Source of the DNA: UBA4312 sp040266995
GTDB lineage: Bacteria > Bacillota_I > Bacilli_A > Erysipelotrichales > Erysipelotrichaceae
NCBI GenBank assembly: GCA_040266995.1
Contig: JAWRHV010000021.1
Location: 1-64,000 of the forward strand
Direction: 5' to 3'
Length of the DNA stretch: 64,000 nucleotides
Positions 51,520 through 61,300 of this stretch are shown here, piece after piece (the stretch's first letter is position 1; each line of letters opens with the position of its first letter). Under the pieces are notes generated by a model that was not told the origin of the DNA, ran no database searches, and worked only from the letters and a program-made list of their open reading frames with translations. Position numbers and translations under genes: made by a program.

Positions 51520-52401
51520 TTATATCAGACATTGAATCAATACACCGGACAAAACGGCAACAATGCTCAGTATGAGAATCACTTTGCCAAGTTTTTTCCG
51601 GTTTTCTTCATATCGGATGAGCATCAGCATAGCCAGACCGGAATTCGACACCAGGCCAGCAAACAGACTTCCTAATGATAAGGAGCCCGATGCGAAGAGT
51701 TCTGCCAATATAACCGTTGCAGCACAGTTTGGAATAAACCCGATCAACGTAGCTAATACCGGCTGGAAAACAGAGTTGCTTAAAAGCACCGTTCGTAAGA
51801 AATCCTGTCCGGCAAATTCAATCAGGAATGTCAGGACAAAGCTTGTCACAAATAAGAATCCATATATTTTTAAGGAGCGGATCAACGCACTGAGCGGAAT
51901 CGGATATTGCGGATAACAGCAGGAGCACTGTCCACCTGCTTCCTGTTCCTGTTCATCGTATTCTTCCTCTTCCATATCTTCAAACAATACAATTTTTTGT
52001 TTTCTTTCAAAAATGCGGTCAACTGCATAACCGGCAACCACCCCGACTATAAATTTAAATACCAGAACAAAAACCAACACACTATATAAATCCGGATTGC
52101 TGATCAGGATCGGTATCGCTTCATCGCTGGTCGCTACCATAACCGCAATCAATGTTCCCAATGAGATATTTCTCTGAATGAACAACATAGCTGCCAGTAC
52201 ACTGAACCCACATTGAGGAATCAAACCAACAAGGGCGCCGACCAGTGGTCCTGCTTTCTGTAGAGCAAAAAAAAGCCGGTCATCATCACTTTGTCTTCGC
52301 TCCAGGACTTCTATGATACAGTAAGTAATGAACAGCAGAGGCAGCATAGTAATCGTATCATTCAGACAGTCTTTTAAAATATCGATCAACAAATGCTTCA
52401 C
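51520..52401 (-). CDS. Putative manganese exporter (YraQ-like permease)
   Basis: A 293-residue membrane protein of the family named putative manganese transporter (earlier arsenic efflux). It has two inverted halves, each with a proline-cysteine motif: IPQCGF (61-66) and IPNCAA (223-228). The halves are joined by a cytosolic loop that is very acidic (about 141-155) and ends in CSCC (159-162), a likely metal site in place of the His-rich loop of relatives. About eight helices. Function by family only. No Mn riboswitch is seen in the short upstream region. Confidence 0.75.
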   Translation of the reverse strand: MKHLLIDILKDCLNDTITMLPLLFITYCIIEVLERRQSDDDRLFFALQKAGPLVGALVGLIPQCGFSVLAAMLFIQRNISLGTLIAVMVATSDEAIPILISNPDLYSVLVFVLVFKFIVGVVAGYAVDRIFERKQKIVLFEDMEEEEYDEQEQEAGGQCSCCYPQYPIPLSALIRSLKIYGFLFVTSFVLTFLIEFAGQDFLRTVLLSNSVFQPVLATLIGFIPNCAATVILAELFASGSLSLGSLFAGLVSNSGLAMLMLIRYEENRKKLGKVILILSIVAVLSGVLIQCLI

Positions 52402-52458
52402 CTCTTTTCAACAAATGGTATTGTACATGATTTGTTTTGAACTGTCACGCATAACACT

Positions 52459-52482
52459 TAAAAAGACCTGTAACAGGTCTTT
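52459..52482 (-). terminator. Terminator of the Bax inhibitor-like gene
   Basis: AAAGACCTG/CAGGTCTTT stem (52462-52470 with 52474-52482) with a minus-strand U-tract, 5 bases after the stop. Confidence 0.82.
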
Positions 52483-52487
52483 GTTCA

Positions 52488-53171
52488 TTAATTTTTTCGA
52501 CTTCCTAAAATACGTACAATGTACAAGAAGATATTGATAAAGTCCAAGTACAGCTGCAAAGCCATATAAATAGATATCTTTTCCGCTTCAATAAATCCAT
52601 TCGGTGTCGACAGATATCGTTCGGCTCTTTGTACATCGTATACCGTGATGCCTGTAAACAACAACAGACCGATGATCGACAACAAAATAGAATCCCCATG
52701 ACCGGTAAACATCATGATGATCGAAGCGATGATCATCGCAATCAATCCACCCAAGCAGATCATACCTATGTTTGTCATGTCTTTTTTTGTTGTTTTACCA
52801 ATCAGCACCAGACAAAAGAAATAAACCGCACTGACCATAAAAGCCAGGCCGATCGTTCCCAGACGATATGAATAAGCAATCGGTGTTAAGTTGATTCCCA
52901 TCGTTACTGCATATAATAAGAACATAGCTTTCAACGTCGAAGCACTGGCTTTATTCATCGCAAAGCCAAAACCAATGACAAGTCCCAGCTGAACGATCAG
53001 CATAAAGAACATCAGCCCGGGCATGCGGTATGCAATCTGAAAATACAGACCACTGCTAAACATCAATATAGATACAACGGCAGTCACCAACAATCCTAAG
53101 CCCATCCATAAATAAGCCGTATTTACAGATTGTCTGACTATACTTTGAATATAAGAATTTCCTTCATTCAT
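52488..53171 (-). CDS. Bax inhibitor-1/YccA family membrane protein
   Basis: A 227-residue seven-helix membrane protein of the BI-1/YccA/YbhL family, proposed pH-gated Ca2+ leak channels or protease modulators in other bacteria. The second half has TGITVYDVQRAERYL, followed by MALQLYLDFINIFLYIVRILG, the family's end motif with the paired aspartates. AGGATG precedes the ATG. Apparently monocistronic; physiological role in this organism unknown. Confidence 0.88.
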   Translation of the reverse strand: MNEGNSYIQSIVRQSVNTAYLWMGLGLLVTAVVSILMFSSGLYFQIAYRMPGLMFFMLIVQLGLVIGFGFAMNKASASTLKAMFLLYAVTMGINLTPIAYSYRLGTIGLAFMVSAVYFFCLVLIGKTTKKDMTNIGMICLGGLIAMIIASIIMMFTGHGDSILLSIIGLLLFTGITVYDVQRAERYLSTPNGFIEAEKISIYMALQLYLDFINIFLYIVRILGSRKN

Positions 53172-53246
53172 AGATTCATCATCCTTTCTAGATCTTTAGT
53201 ATTAATATAACACTTTCTTCATCAGGTACAAATACAACGCATTTGA

Positions 53247-54938
53247 TCATGCATATACAGCATCGATTTTTGCACGGATCTCCTCCAGAGAAATCTCGGT
53301 CTTTTCCCCGCTTTCTCTTTCCGTCCATTCCACAATACCGTTTTTAATGCCACGACCTACGGTAATACGATAAGGAATACCGATCAATTCCATATCTTTG
53401 AATTTAACGCCCGGTCTTTCCTTACGGTCATCAAAGAGTACTTCATATCCTTTGGACAAACAGTATTCATATAAAGCTTCTGCCTGTTCTTTCTGCTGTG
53501 CATCTTTATCACTGATCATTACGATACCTAAACGATATGGTGCAATTTCCGCAGGCCAGATCAGGCCCTTGTCATCATTATGCTGTTCAGCAACCGCTGC
53601 CATGCATCGTTCCAGACCAATGCCGTAGCTTCCCATCCAGACCGGCTGCAGTTGGTTATTGGCATCCATGTAGAACAAATTCATGGATTCTGCATATTTG
53701 GTTCCCAGCTTGAACAGATTTCCTACTTCGATACCATGCTGGAATGTCAGTTTTTTGCCACAAACCGGACAGATATCGCCTTCTTTTACCTGCGTCAGAT
53801 CGGCAACCGCTTCCGGCTTAAAATCATCTATATTGACATTTTCATAGTGATGGTCACTTTTGTTGGCACCAACGATAAAATTCTTCATCTTCAAAATCTG
53901 ACGATCCATGTATACCGGACAATCAATACCAATAGGACCGGCAAATCCTACACGTGCATGTGTCACTCTTTCCACATCCTCAAAGGATGCCAATTCCATT
54001 TCATTTGCGTTTAACAGTTTCAATGACTTCGTCTCGTTCAATTCGCGATCACCAGGAATGCAGAAGGCAATGATTTTTCCATCTACGTTATACAACAATG
54101 TTTTCACGAAATCCTGCGGTTCTTTCCCAAAGAAGGCCGCAACTTCTTCAATTGTTTTTGCATTCGGTGTTTCACATAAATGGATGTCTTTTTTTGATTC
54201 TTCGGAAGGCTCCATGATATCCATAACTTCCGTAATCTCCAGGTTACTTGAATAATCACAGCCTTCACAACCGACAACGATATCCTCCCCGATAGAAGAA
54301 ATCGCCTGGTACTCTTCCGAGAGCAGACCACCCATGGCTCCGGTGTCCGCCTTTACAATTTTATAATCCAAATGTAAACGATCAAATATGCGGCAATATG
54401 CATCATACATCAGATCATATTGAGCATCCAGACCCTGCTGATCAATATCGAACGTATACGCATCTTTCATGATAAATTCCCGAACACGGATCAAGCCATA
54501 GCGCGGACGCGTTTCATCACGATACTTTGTCTGGATCTGATATAAATTATAAGGAAAATCTTTATAACTGCGCCCATCCATACTGGCAGCTACCGCAAAG
54601 AGCTCTTCATGAGTAGGGCCTAATACATACGGCTTACCATATCGATCCTTTAAAGAAAACATATTCGATCCAAATGCAGCTCTTCGCCCGGATTGAATAT
54701 ATACATCTTCCGGAATCAAAGCCGGCATCAATAACTCCTGGGCTCCCTTTGCGTTCATCTCCTGACGTATGATATTTTCAATATTTGCCAATACTCTTTT
54801 TCCCATTGGCATGATCATGTACATACCTGTACTGCTTTTTTTGATCATTCCGGCACGAACCAACAGATTGCTGGATACACTGTCTTCATCCTTGGCATTC
54901 TCTCGTAAAGTGTAAAAGAAACTCTTACTTAATCTCAT
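53247..54938 (-). CDS. proS: Prolyl-tRNA synthetase (bacterial type)
   Basis: A 563-residue class IIa synthetase charging tRNA-Pro. The catalytic core has MPMGKRVL, RDETRPRYGLIRVREF (motif 2) and SYGIGLERCM (motif 3). An editing (INS) domain lies between motifs 2 and 3 (about 225-395), so Ala-tRNA(Pro) can be edited; Cys-tRNA(Pro) needs YbaK, encoded at 24657-25139. The C-terminal ~100 residues bind the anticodon. Its start overlaps the U32 gene by 14 bases. No T-box is present because it is internal to the operon. Confidence 0.97.
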   Translation of the reverse strand: MRLSKSFFYTLRENAKDEDSVSSNLLVRAGMIKKSSTGMYMIMPMGKRVLANIENIIRQEMNAKGAQELLMPALIPEDVYIQSGRRAAFGSNMFSLKDRYGKPYVLGPTHEELFAVAASMDGRSYKDFPYNLYQIQTKYRDETRPRYGLIRVREFIMKDAYTFDIDQQGLDAQYDLMYDAYCRIFDRLHLDYKIVKADTGAMGGLLSEEYQAISSIGEDIVVGCEGCDYSSNLEITEVMDIMEPSEESKKDIHLCETPNAKTIEEVAAFFGKEPQDFVKTLLYNVDGKIIAFCIPGDRELNETKSLKLLNANEMELASFEDVERVTHARVGFAGPIGIDCPVYMDRQILKMKNFIVGANKSDHHYENVNIDDFKPEAVADLTQVKEGDICPVCGKKLTFQHGIEVGNLFKLGTKYAESMNLFYMDANNQLQPVWMGSYGIGLERCMAAVAEQHNDDKGLIWPAEIAPYRLGIVMISDKDAQQKEQAEALYEYCLSKGYEVLFDDRKERPGVKFKDMELIGIPYRITVGRGIKNGIVEWTERESGEKTEISLEEIRAKIDAVYA

Positions 54939-56148
54939 TGATACTCTCTCCTCTTTTTCTAATCATGGCATACTTTTCAATCGGACCATCCCATACTGTT
55001 TGTACGATCTGCATCGGCTTGTTACAAACCTCCACTTGATTTCCTTCCAAATCAAATATGGAGCCAATCCTTAAAGATGTACTATTGATATGCGGTCCGA
55101 ATATTTCAACTTGTGTATTCGGGAAGAATTTATTTTTAACTTGTAAAACAGCTATTTTATCTTCCGCATTATATTCTAACACAAAAGCCACATACTCTTG
55201 TGTAACAATTTCATCATGATCCTGGTATAATTGCACCTTTTCATCCGGTAAACCTTGATAAAATCCCGGGCCGGTCGGTCGATTCTCGGCTTTGGCAATT
55301 TCATTTTGCACCCTTTGTATAACGTCATCAGAGGCATCACCATGTTCATAGATCCAGTCAATCAAATGACGGTAACTGGAAACAACCGTTGCCAGATAAT
55401 ACGCGGATTTCATTCTTCCTTCAATCTTTAAAGAAGCAACCCCCATCTTGATAAAATCTTGAATATAGGTTACAGCCTGCAGATCCTTACTGGACATGGA
55501 AAACAGATTTTCCGGGATACTGATTTCTTTCTCCTGCTCCATCAGATGGTATTTCCACCGACAACTTTGGGCACACCCACCTCGGTTTGCATCTCTTAAG
55601 GTCATGTGATTTGATAGTACGCAGCGCCCCGAATAAGAGATACACATACCCCCATGGATAAATACCTCGATCTGTAATACATTTTGTTCACATATATTAC
55701 GGATTTGTTCAAGCCCACATTCTCTGGCCAGAACCACTCGGTCCATTCCTTGTTTCTTCCAGAACGCCACAGCCTGTGAGTTTGTCGTCGAATGCTGCGT
55801 TGATACATGCACTTCAAACCGACAGCCCAGTTGTTTGGCCATCCGCATGATCGCCGGACTGGCTACTATTATGGCATGGACACCTATAGCATCCAGTGTC
55901 AGTAAATAGTCTTTCAGCCCTTCCAGATCATCCGGATGCGGCAGCATGTTGACCGTCACATGAACACGGGCATGGTGTTCATTGGCAAACTGTACAAGTT
56001 CACGGATATCGTTTATGTCAAAATTGCTTGCGCGACTGCGCAAAGAAAACTGCTTCCCCCCGATGTATACAGCATCGGCTCCATACAGAATAGCAATTTT
56101 CGCTTTTTCAAGGTTTCCGGCCGGCGCTAATAATTCAATTTTATTCAT
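54925..56148 (-). CDS. U32 family protein, TrhP2/YrrO type
   Basis: A 407-residue U32 'collagenase-like' protein. The signature EVFIHGGMCISYSGRC (near residue 165) includes the Cys pair, and NRGGCAQSCRWKY follows with further Cys residues; in homologues these hold an iron-sulfur cluster. In Bacillus a U32 pair (YrrN/YrrO, TrhP1/2) is needed for hydroxylation of the tRNA wobble uridine. The N-terminal half is a TIM-barrel-like domain (LLAPAGNLEKAKIAILYGADAVYIGG). It overlaps both the other U32 gene (8 bases) and proS. Confidence 0.88.
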   Translation of the reverse strand: MNKIELLAPAGNLEKAKIAILYGADAVYIGGKQFSLRSRASNFDINDIRELVQFANEHHARVHVTVNMLPHPDDLEGLKDYLLTLDAIGVHAIIVASPAIMRMAKQLGCRFEVHVSTQHSTTNSQAVAFWKKQGMDRVVLARECGLEQIRNICEQNVLQIEVFIHGGMCISYSGRCVLSNHMTLRDANRGGCAQSCRWKYHLMEQEKEISIPENLFSMSSKDLQAVTYIQDFIKMGVASLKIEGRMKSAYYLATVVSSYRHLIDWIYEHGDASDDVIQRVQNEIAKAENRPTGPGFYQGLPDEKVQLYQDHDEIVTQEYVAFVLEYNAEDKIAVLQVKNKFFPNTQVEIFGPHINSTSLRIGSIFDLEGNQVEVCNKPMQIVQTVWDGPIEKYAMIRKRGESINEIK

Positions 56149-56986
56149 GATCCGGCTCCTTTACTTTCGTTGTCATCTGGTGGTACCAATGATCCGATCC
56201 CACAGAAGGTCTTTGTTTATTCTGTATACACTTCATCAGATCCAGTGTCCACTGGTCATCGAAAAAGATGGAATCAATGCGAAACCTCTGGATTCCCGCT
56301 TTCTTTAAGACTGGCATTTGATCAAAGCTGTTGATCGGCTGCTCACTGAATATGTATGTGCCGTTTTTATCTTCATATATCGGCATACGTGCCGTCCGTG
56401 TCTGTTCAATCAGATCCAGACGCTGTCCTTTATAAATATACTTGGAATCAATCGCTTTTAGATAATTACTTATCAATGATCGACGAGAATATAGAATACT
56501 GAAATAACCAAAAGCCAGAATTTCAACATTTGCGTTCTCAGCGGCAATATTCAAAATTTCCTCTAATGAGAGCTCGTGTGCCAGACATACGGCATGCATG
56601 CCCTGATCTATATAAAAATCCACATCCATGGCATTTGTCATTAAGGTTTCCGGCTGATAGATCAGCTCCATTGGAAGATGCATGGACTGCACGATCTCCA
56701 TGATTCCTTCATCGGCTATATAAATCCCATCCACACCAATTGCCTGGTAGGACAGCAATAGTTTCTTAATATCTTCAAGCTCCTGCTGCTCGATCAACTT
56801 AAGGCAATTCATATATAAACGGATATTATGCGCATCACAAGTGCTTTTCCATATTTTTAATTCATCCAAGTCAACTTGTTTACACGCTCGCACAGAAAAA
56901 CCTTTTGCACCAAGCAGAATGGCATCAATACCTGCTTTGGAAAATTGTTCAACAGAGTTTATATCATAAACAGTCGCAATAATCAT
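56141..56986 (-). CDS. U32 family protein, TrhP1/YrrN type
   Basis: A 281-residue shorter U32 paralogue lacking the Cys-rich signature of its neighbour. The core pattern IIATVYDINSVEQFSKAGIDAILLGAKGFSVRACKQVDLDELK resembles the first half of the family barrel. It probably partners the YrrO-like protein in tRNA wobble-uridine hydroxylation, as in Bacillus. The start at 56986 has GGAGG upstream; the ten earlier codons are unsupported. It opens the U32-U32-proS operon. Confidence 0.82.
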   Translation of the reverse strand: MIIATVYDINSVEQFSKAGIDAILLGAKGFSVRACKQVDLDELKIWKSTCDAHNIRLYMNCLKLIEQQELEDIKKLLLSYQAIGVDGIYIADEGIMEIVQSMHLPMELIYQPETLMTNAMDVDFYIDQGMHAVCLAHELSLEEILNIAAENANVEILAFGYFSILYSRRSLISNYLKAIDSKYIYKGQRLDLIEQTRTARMPIYEDKNGTYIFSEQPINSFDQMPVLKKAGIQRFRIDSIFFDDQWTLDLMKCIQNKQRPSVGSDHWYHQMTTKVKEPDHE

Positions 56987-57051
56987 AGTGCCTCCATAAT
57001 GAATATAGTGTAACACAATTTATGATTCATGGATAAAATTAAAACTGTTTC

Positions 57052-57081
57052 TTGAACTTTATAGGATACCAAATGTATAAT
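57052..57081 (+). promoter_or_regulatory. Promoter of icd
   Basis: TTGAAC (57052-57057) and TATAAT (57076-57081) with 18-base spacing, 28 bases before the ATG. Confidence 0.68.
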
Positions 57082-57108
57082 GTTTCCGTATTTAGGAGGA
57101 TTTTGATT

Positions 57109-58317
57109 ATGGATAGAATTAAGATGAAAACCCCATTGGTCGAAATGGATGGCGATGAGATGACACGTATCCTATGGCAGCAGATCAAAGATGAGCTGAT
57201 TCTGCCATATGTCGATTTGAAAGTTGACTATTATGATCTTGGTCTTGAAAATCGTGATGCAACCAATGATCAGGTAACCATTGATGCAGCAAATGCCAAT
57301 AAAAAGTATGGTGTTTCCGTAAAATGTGCTACCATTACACCCAATGCACAACGAGTAGAAGAATATCATCTTAAAAAAATGTGGAAAAGTCCCAATGGTA
57401 CGATCCGCGCTATTTTGGATGGCACTGTCTTCCGCGCCCCAATAATGATCGACCCGATCAAACCGGTTGTCAATAACTGGAAATATCCTATCACCATTGC
57501 CCGACATGCATACGGTGATGTTTACAGAGCCACGGAAATTAAAGTAGATAAACCAGGAAAAGCGGTACTGTCATTCACCGATGAAGATGGCAATACACAG
57601 TCTCAAGAGATTTTCACTTTTGAAGGTGCCGGTATCGTACAAGGTCAATACAATAAAGATGATAGTATTGAAAGTTTCGCCCGCAGCTGTTTCAACTACG
57701 CTCTGGATTGCAAACAGGATCTGTGGTTTGGAGCCAAAGATACTATTTCTAAAACCTACGATCATCGCTTTAAAGACATCTTTCAGGAAATCTATGATAA
57801 TGAATACAAAGAATCCTTTGAAAAAAATCATATTACCTATTTTTATAGTCTGATCGACGATATCGTTGCTCGTATCATCCGAAGTGAAGGCGGTATGATC
57901 TGGGCATGTAAGAATTATGATGGGGATGTAATGAGTGATATGGTCTCCACCGCTTTTGGTTCTTTGGCTATGATGACCAGTGTATTGGTAAGCCCGGAAG
58001 GCAATTATGAATACGAAGCAGCTCACGGAACAGTAACACGCCATTATTACAAGTATCTAAAAGGTGAAAAAACCTCCACCAATCCAATTGCCACAATATT
58101 TGCATGGACCGGTGCTCTCTATAAACGAGGAGAAAAAGACGATTTGCCGGAATTGATGCAATTTGCCAAAAAATTGGAACAAGCTTGTCTGGATACATTA
58201 AACGAAGGAATCATGACAAAGGATCTATGCCCATTGGCCATTGGTATCTGCACAACACAAGTCAATACCGATGAGTTCATTCAGGCAATCCGCCAACATT
58301 TAGACGCACTTTTATAG
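57109..58317 (+). CDS. icd: NADP-dependent isocitrate dehydrogenase, eukaryote-like type
   Basis: A 402-residue homodimeric NADP-IDH converting isocitrate to 2-oxoglutarate. It matches the eukaryote-like subfamily rather than the Bacillus/E. coli type: MDGDEMTRILWQQIKDELI, GVSVKCATITPNAQRVEE, WKSPNGTIRAIL and GTVTRHYYKY. The start at 57109 has AGGAGG upstream; an upstream in-frame ATG lies inside the promoter. No citrate synthase or aconitase is adjacent, so it probably supplies 2-oxoglutarate and NADPH from a partial TCA branch. Confidence 0.95.
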   Translation: MDRIKMKTPLVEMDGDEMTRILWQQIKDELILPYVDLKVDYYDLGLENRDATNDQVTIDAANANKKYGVSVKCATITPNAQRVEEYHLKKMWKSPNGTIRAILDGTVFRAPIMIDPIKPVVNNWKYPITIARHAYGDVYRATEIKVDKPGKAVLSFTDEDGNTQSQEIFTFEGAGIVQGQYNKDDSIESFARSCFNYALDCKQDLWFGAKDTISKTYDHRFKDIFQEIYDNEYKESFEKNHITYFYSLIDDIVARIIRSEGGMIWACKNYDGDVMSDMVSTAFGSLAMMTSVLVSPEGNYEYEAAHGTVTRHYYKYLKGEKTSTNPIATIFAWTGALYKRGEKDDLPELMQFAKKLEQACLDTLNEGIMTKDLCPLAIGICTTQVNTDEFIQAIRQHLDALL

Positions 58318-58342
58318 AAGCTTCCATCAGGAAGCTTTTTTT
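58318..58342 (+). terminator. Intrinsic terminator of icd
   Basis: AAGCTTCC/GGAAGCTT stem with ATCA loop and a seven-T run immediately after the stop codon. Confidence 0.88.
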
Positions 58343-58351
58343 GTACGACAT

Positions 58352-58379
58352 AAAAAAACAGGGATTTCAATCCCTGTTT
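58352..58379 (-). terminator. Intrinsic terminator of nifJ
   Basis: AAACAGGGA/TCCCTGTTT stem (58356-58364 with 58371-58379) with a minus-strand U-tract from 58352-58358. Confidence 0.85.
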
Positions 58380-58390
58380 TCTATTAAAAA

Positions 58391-61300
58391 TTATTCACCT
58401 TTTTCAGCTAAGCTTTCTAAACGATGACGACGACGCTGTGCATCGGCTTTACATTGTTCGAATAATTCTTTAGCACCATCTGGTCCTTTCAAACGAGCCA
58501 GCTGGTTGAATCGAGTTTCTCTCATCATGAAGGCTTCCATCTTATCCCAATCTGGTTCCTTAGAATCGATTGTCAGATGTTGTTCAGCACGTGGATCATA
58601 ACGATACAGAGTTACATAACCACAGTCTACAGCATCACGCTGTACTTGCTGATGGATGCTCATTCCACCCTTAATATGATGTTCAGCACATGGTGCATAA
58701 GCAATGATCAAAGATGGTCCATTGTAGCTTTCAGCTTCCTGGAATGCTTTCAAAGTCTGCATCTTGTTAGCACCCATACATACCTGTGCTACATATACAT
58801 GACCATAAGTCATAGCAATCTGACCTAAGTCTTTCTTAGAAGTTGTCTTACCACCGGCAGCAAACTTAGCGATGGATGCACGCTGGCTGGATTTACTGGA
58901 CTGTCCACCTGTATTAGAGTAAACTTCAGTATCCAGGACCAGGATATTAACATTTACATTGTTAGCTAATACATGGTCAACTCCACCGTAACCGATATCG
59001 TAAGACCATCCGTCACCACCAACGATCCATACTGATTTTTCAACCAGATCTTCGTCAGCCAGTGCCTTAACAGCTTCGTTTTCTTCTTTTGCAGCTAATT
59101 CCTTGATCTGCGGTGCCAGTGTACGCTGTGCATCTTTATCGGATTTAGCAGCTAAGTATTCTTCAAACAACGCTTTCAGTTCTGCGCTAACAGAATCCAT
59201 ATTCTCTTCTACTGTACGGTAGATCTTAGCCATCTTATAGTTTTCAGCTAATGCCATACCATAACCGTATTCAGCATTGTCTTCGAATAACGAGTTAGCC
59301 CAAGCAACACCTTGTCCATCTTTATCTGTTACAAATGGAGTACTTGGAGTAGCACCACAGTAAATAGAAGAACATCCTGTTGCGTTGGCGATCATCATAT
59401 CTTTACCAAACAGCTGAGATGCTAAACGGTAATAAGGAGTTTCACCACATCCCGGACAAGAACCGGATACTTCAAAGTAAGGCATCAAGAACTGAGAACC
59501 TTTAATCGTGCTCTTCGCAAACATTTTGCTTTCAGCAGCCAGTTTATCTTGTTTGTATTCTGTTTCTTTGTATAAGTAATCAGCTAATGCATCTTCGTCC
59601 ATCTTGTCGTGGATGTCTACCATCTTCAATGCTTTTTCTCCACGTTTTCCTGGACATTCTTTTGCACACAGACCACATCCAACACAGTTCGATGGTGATA
59701 CCTGAACACGGAATGCCATGTTCTGGCTCTTAATACCCATCAAAGGTAAAGTTGCAAATTCCTGAGGTGCATTGGCAACTTCTTCTTCCGTCAACGCAAA
59801 TGTACGAATTGTAGCATGCGGACAAACGAAAGAACAGATACCACACTGGATACAGTTATCCGGATTCCAATCAGGAACCATTGTCGCAATCGCACGTTTT
59901 TCCTTAAAGCTTGCATTTGGCTGCATTGTTCCATCCAATACACCAAATTTAGTAAAGGAGCTAACTGGCATATCATATCCTTCCAGAGCATTGATACGTC
60001 CAGCGTATTCATCCCAGTAAGGATCTCCGGTCATTTCTCTTAATGAACCGAATGGTAATTCAGCCCATGCTGGATCTACAGCTACTTCTACCAATCCGTC
60101 TTTTCCGGCATCGATTGCTTTGTAGTTCAGGTTAACAATGTCATCACCCTTTTTACCATAAGACTTTTTAGCGAATTTCTTCATTAAGTCAATGGAAGTT
60201 TCCAAAGGCATGATCTGTTCATTCAACGCAAAGAATGCAGACTGCAGAATTGTATTGGTACGACGACCCATACCGATTTCCATCGCAATCTTCGTTGCAT
60301 TGATAATATAGAATTTAGCTTCCTGCTGTGCCAAACGTGCTTTTAAGCGGTTAGGCATACGTTTAACGATTTCATCTTTATCAAATGTTGTATTTAATAA
60401 GAATGTTCCACCCTTCTTCAATCCTCGGGCAACATCATATTTAAACATGTATGTATCCAAAGATACAGAGATAAAGTCAGCGTTATTTACATAGTAAGTA
60501 GAGTGGATCGGAGATTTTCCGAAACGCAAGTGGGAACGAGTAACACCACCGGCTTTTTTAGAGTCATATGCAAAGTAACCTTGTGCATATTGATCTGTAT
60601 TATCACCAATGATCTTGATCGTGTTCTTGTTAGCACCTACTGTACCATCAGATCCAAGACCCCAGAACAGACAAGCTGTTGCATCGGATTCAATCTGATA
60701 ATCCGGATCAACCGGTAATGATGTATAAGTTACATCATCATTGATACCAATTGTGAAACCAGTCTTGATTTCATCTGCTTTTAAGTAATCAAATACAGCT
60801 TTGATCTGGTTTGGCTGTGTATCGTGAGAACCTAATCCATAACGTCCACCGATAATTTCAATACCAGTACCATTCAATGCAGCCAATACATCCAGGTACA
60901 GAGGCTCACCGATTGAACCTGTTTCTTTTGTACGGTCTAATACCGCAATACGTTTTACGCTTTCCGGTAAAACGGCCTTTAAGTATTTAACAGAGAACGG
61001 ACGGTACAAATGCACTTTGATCATACCAACCTTTTCGCCCTTAGATACTAAGTCGTTAACAACTTCTCCAGCTGCTTCACTGGCAGAACCCATAACAACC
61101 AGGACACGTTCAGCATCCGGCGCACCCGTGTAAGTAAACGGAGCGTATTCACGTCCGGTGATTTCACTGATCTTCTTCATGTAATCAGCTACTACATCAG
61201 GAACTGCTTCATAATGTTTATTTCGAGCTTCTACACTTGGGAAGAAGATATCATCATTCTCGTTAGCACCACGTGTAACCGGATTTGTGTGCGGATCCAT

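Noticed and set aside
52402..52487. Mn-sensing (yybP-ykoY) riboswitch for the putative Mn exporter
   Set aside because: The 86-base gap contains only a terminator and AT-rich DNA; no riboswitch core is seen.
57571..58044. Minus-strand frame of 157 codons inside icd
   Set aside because: Hydrophobic-looking but only a shadow of the icd frame; no start signals.
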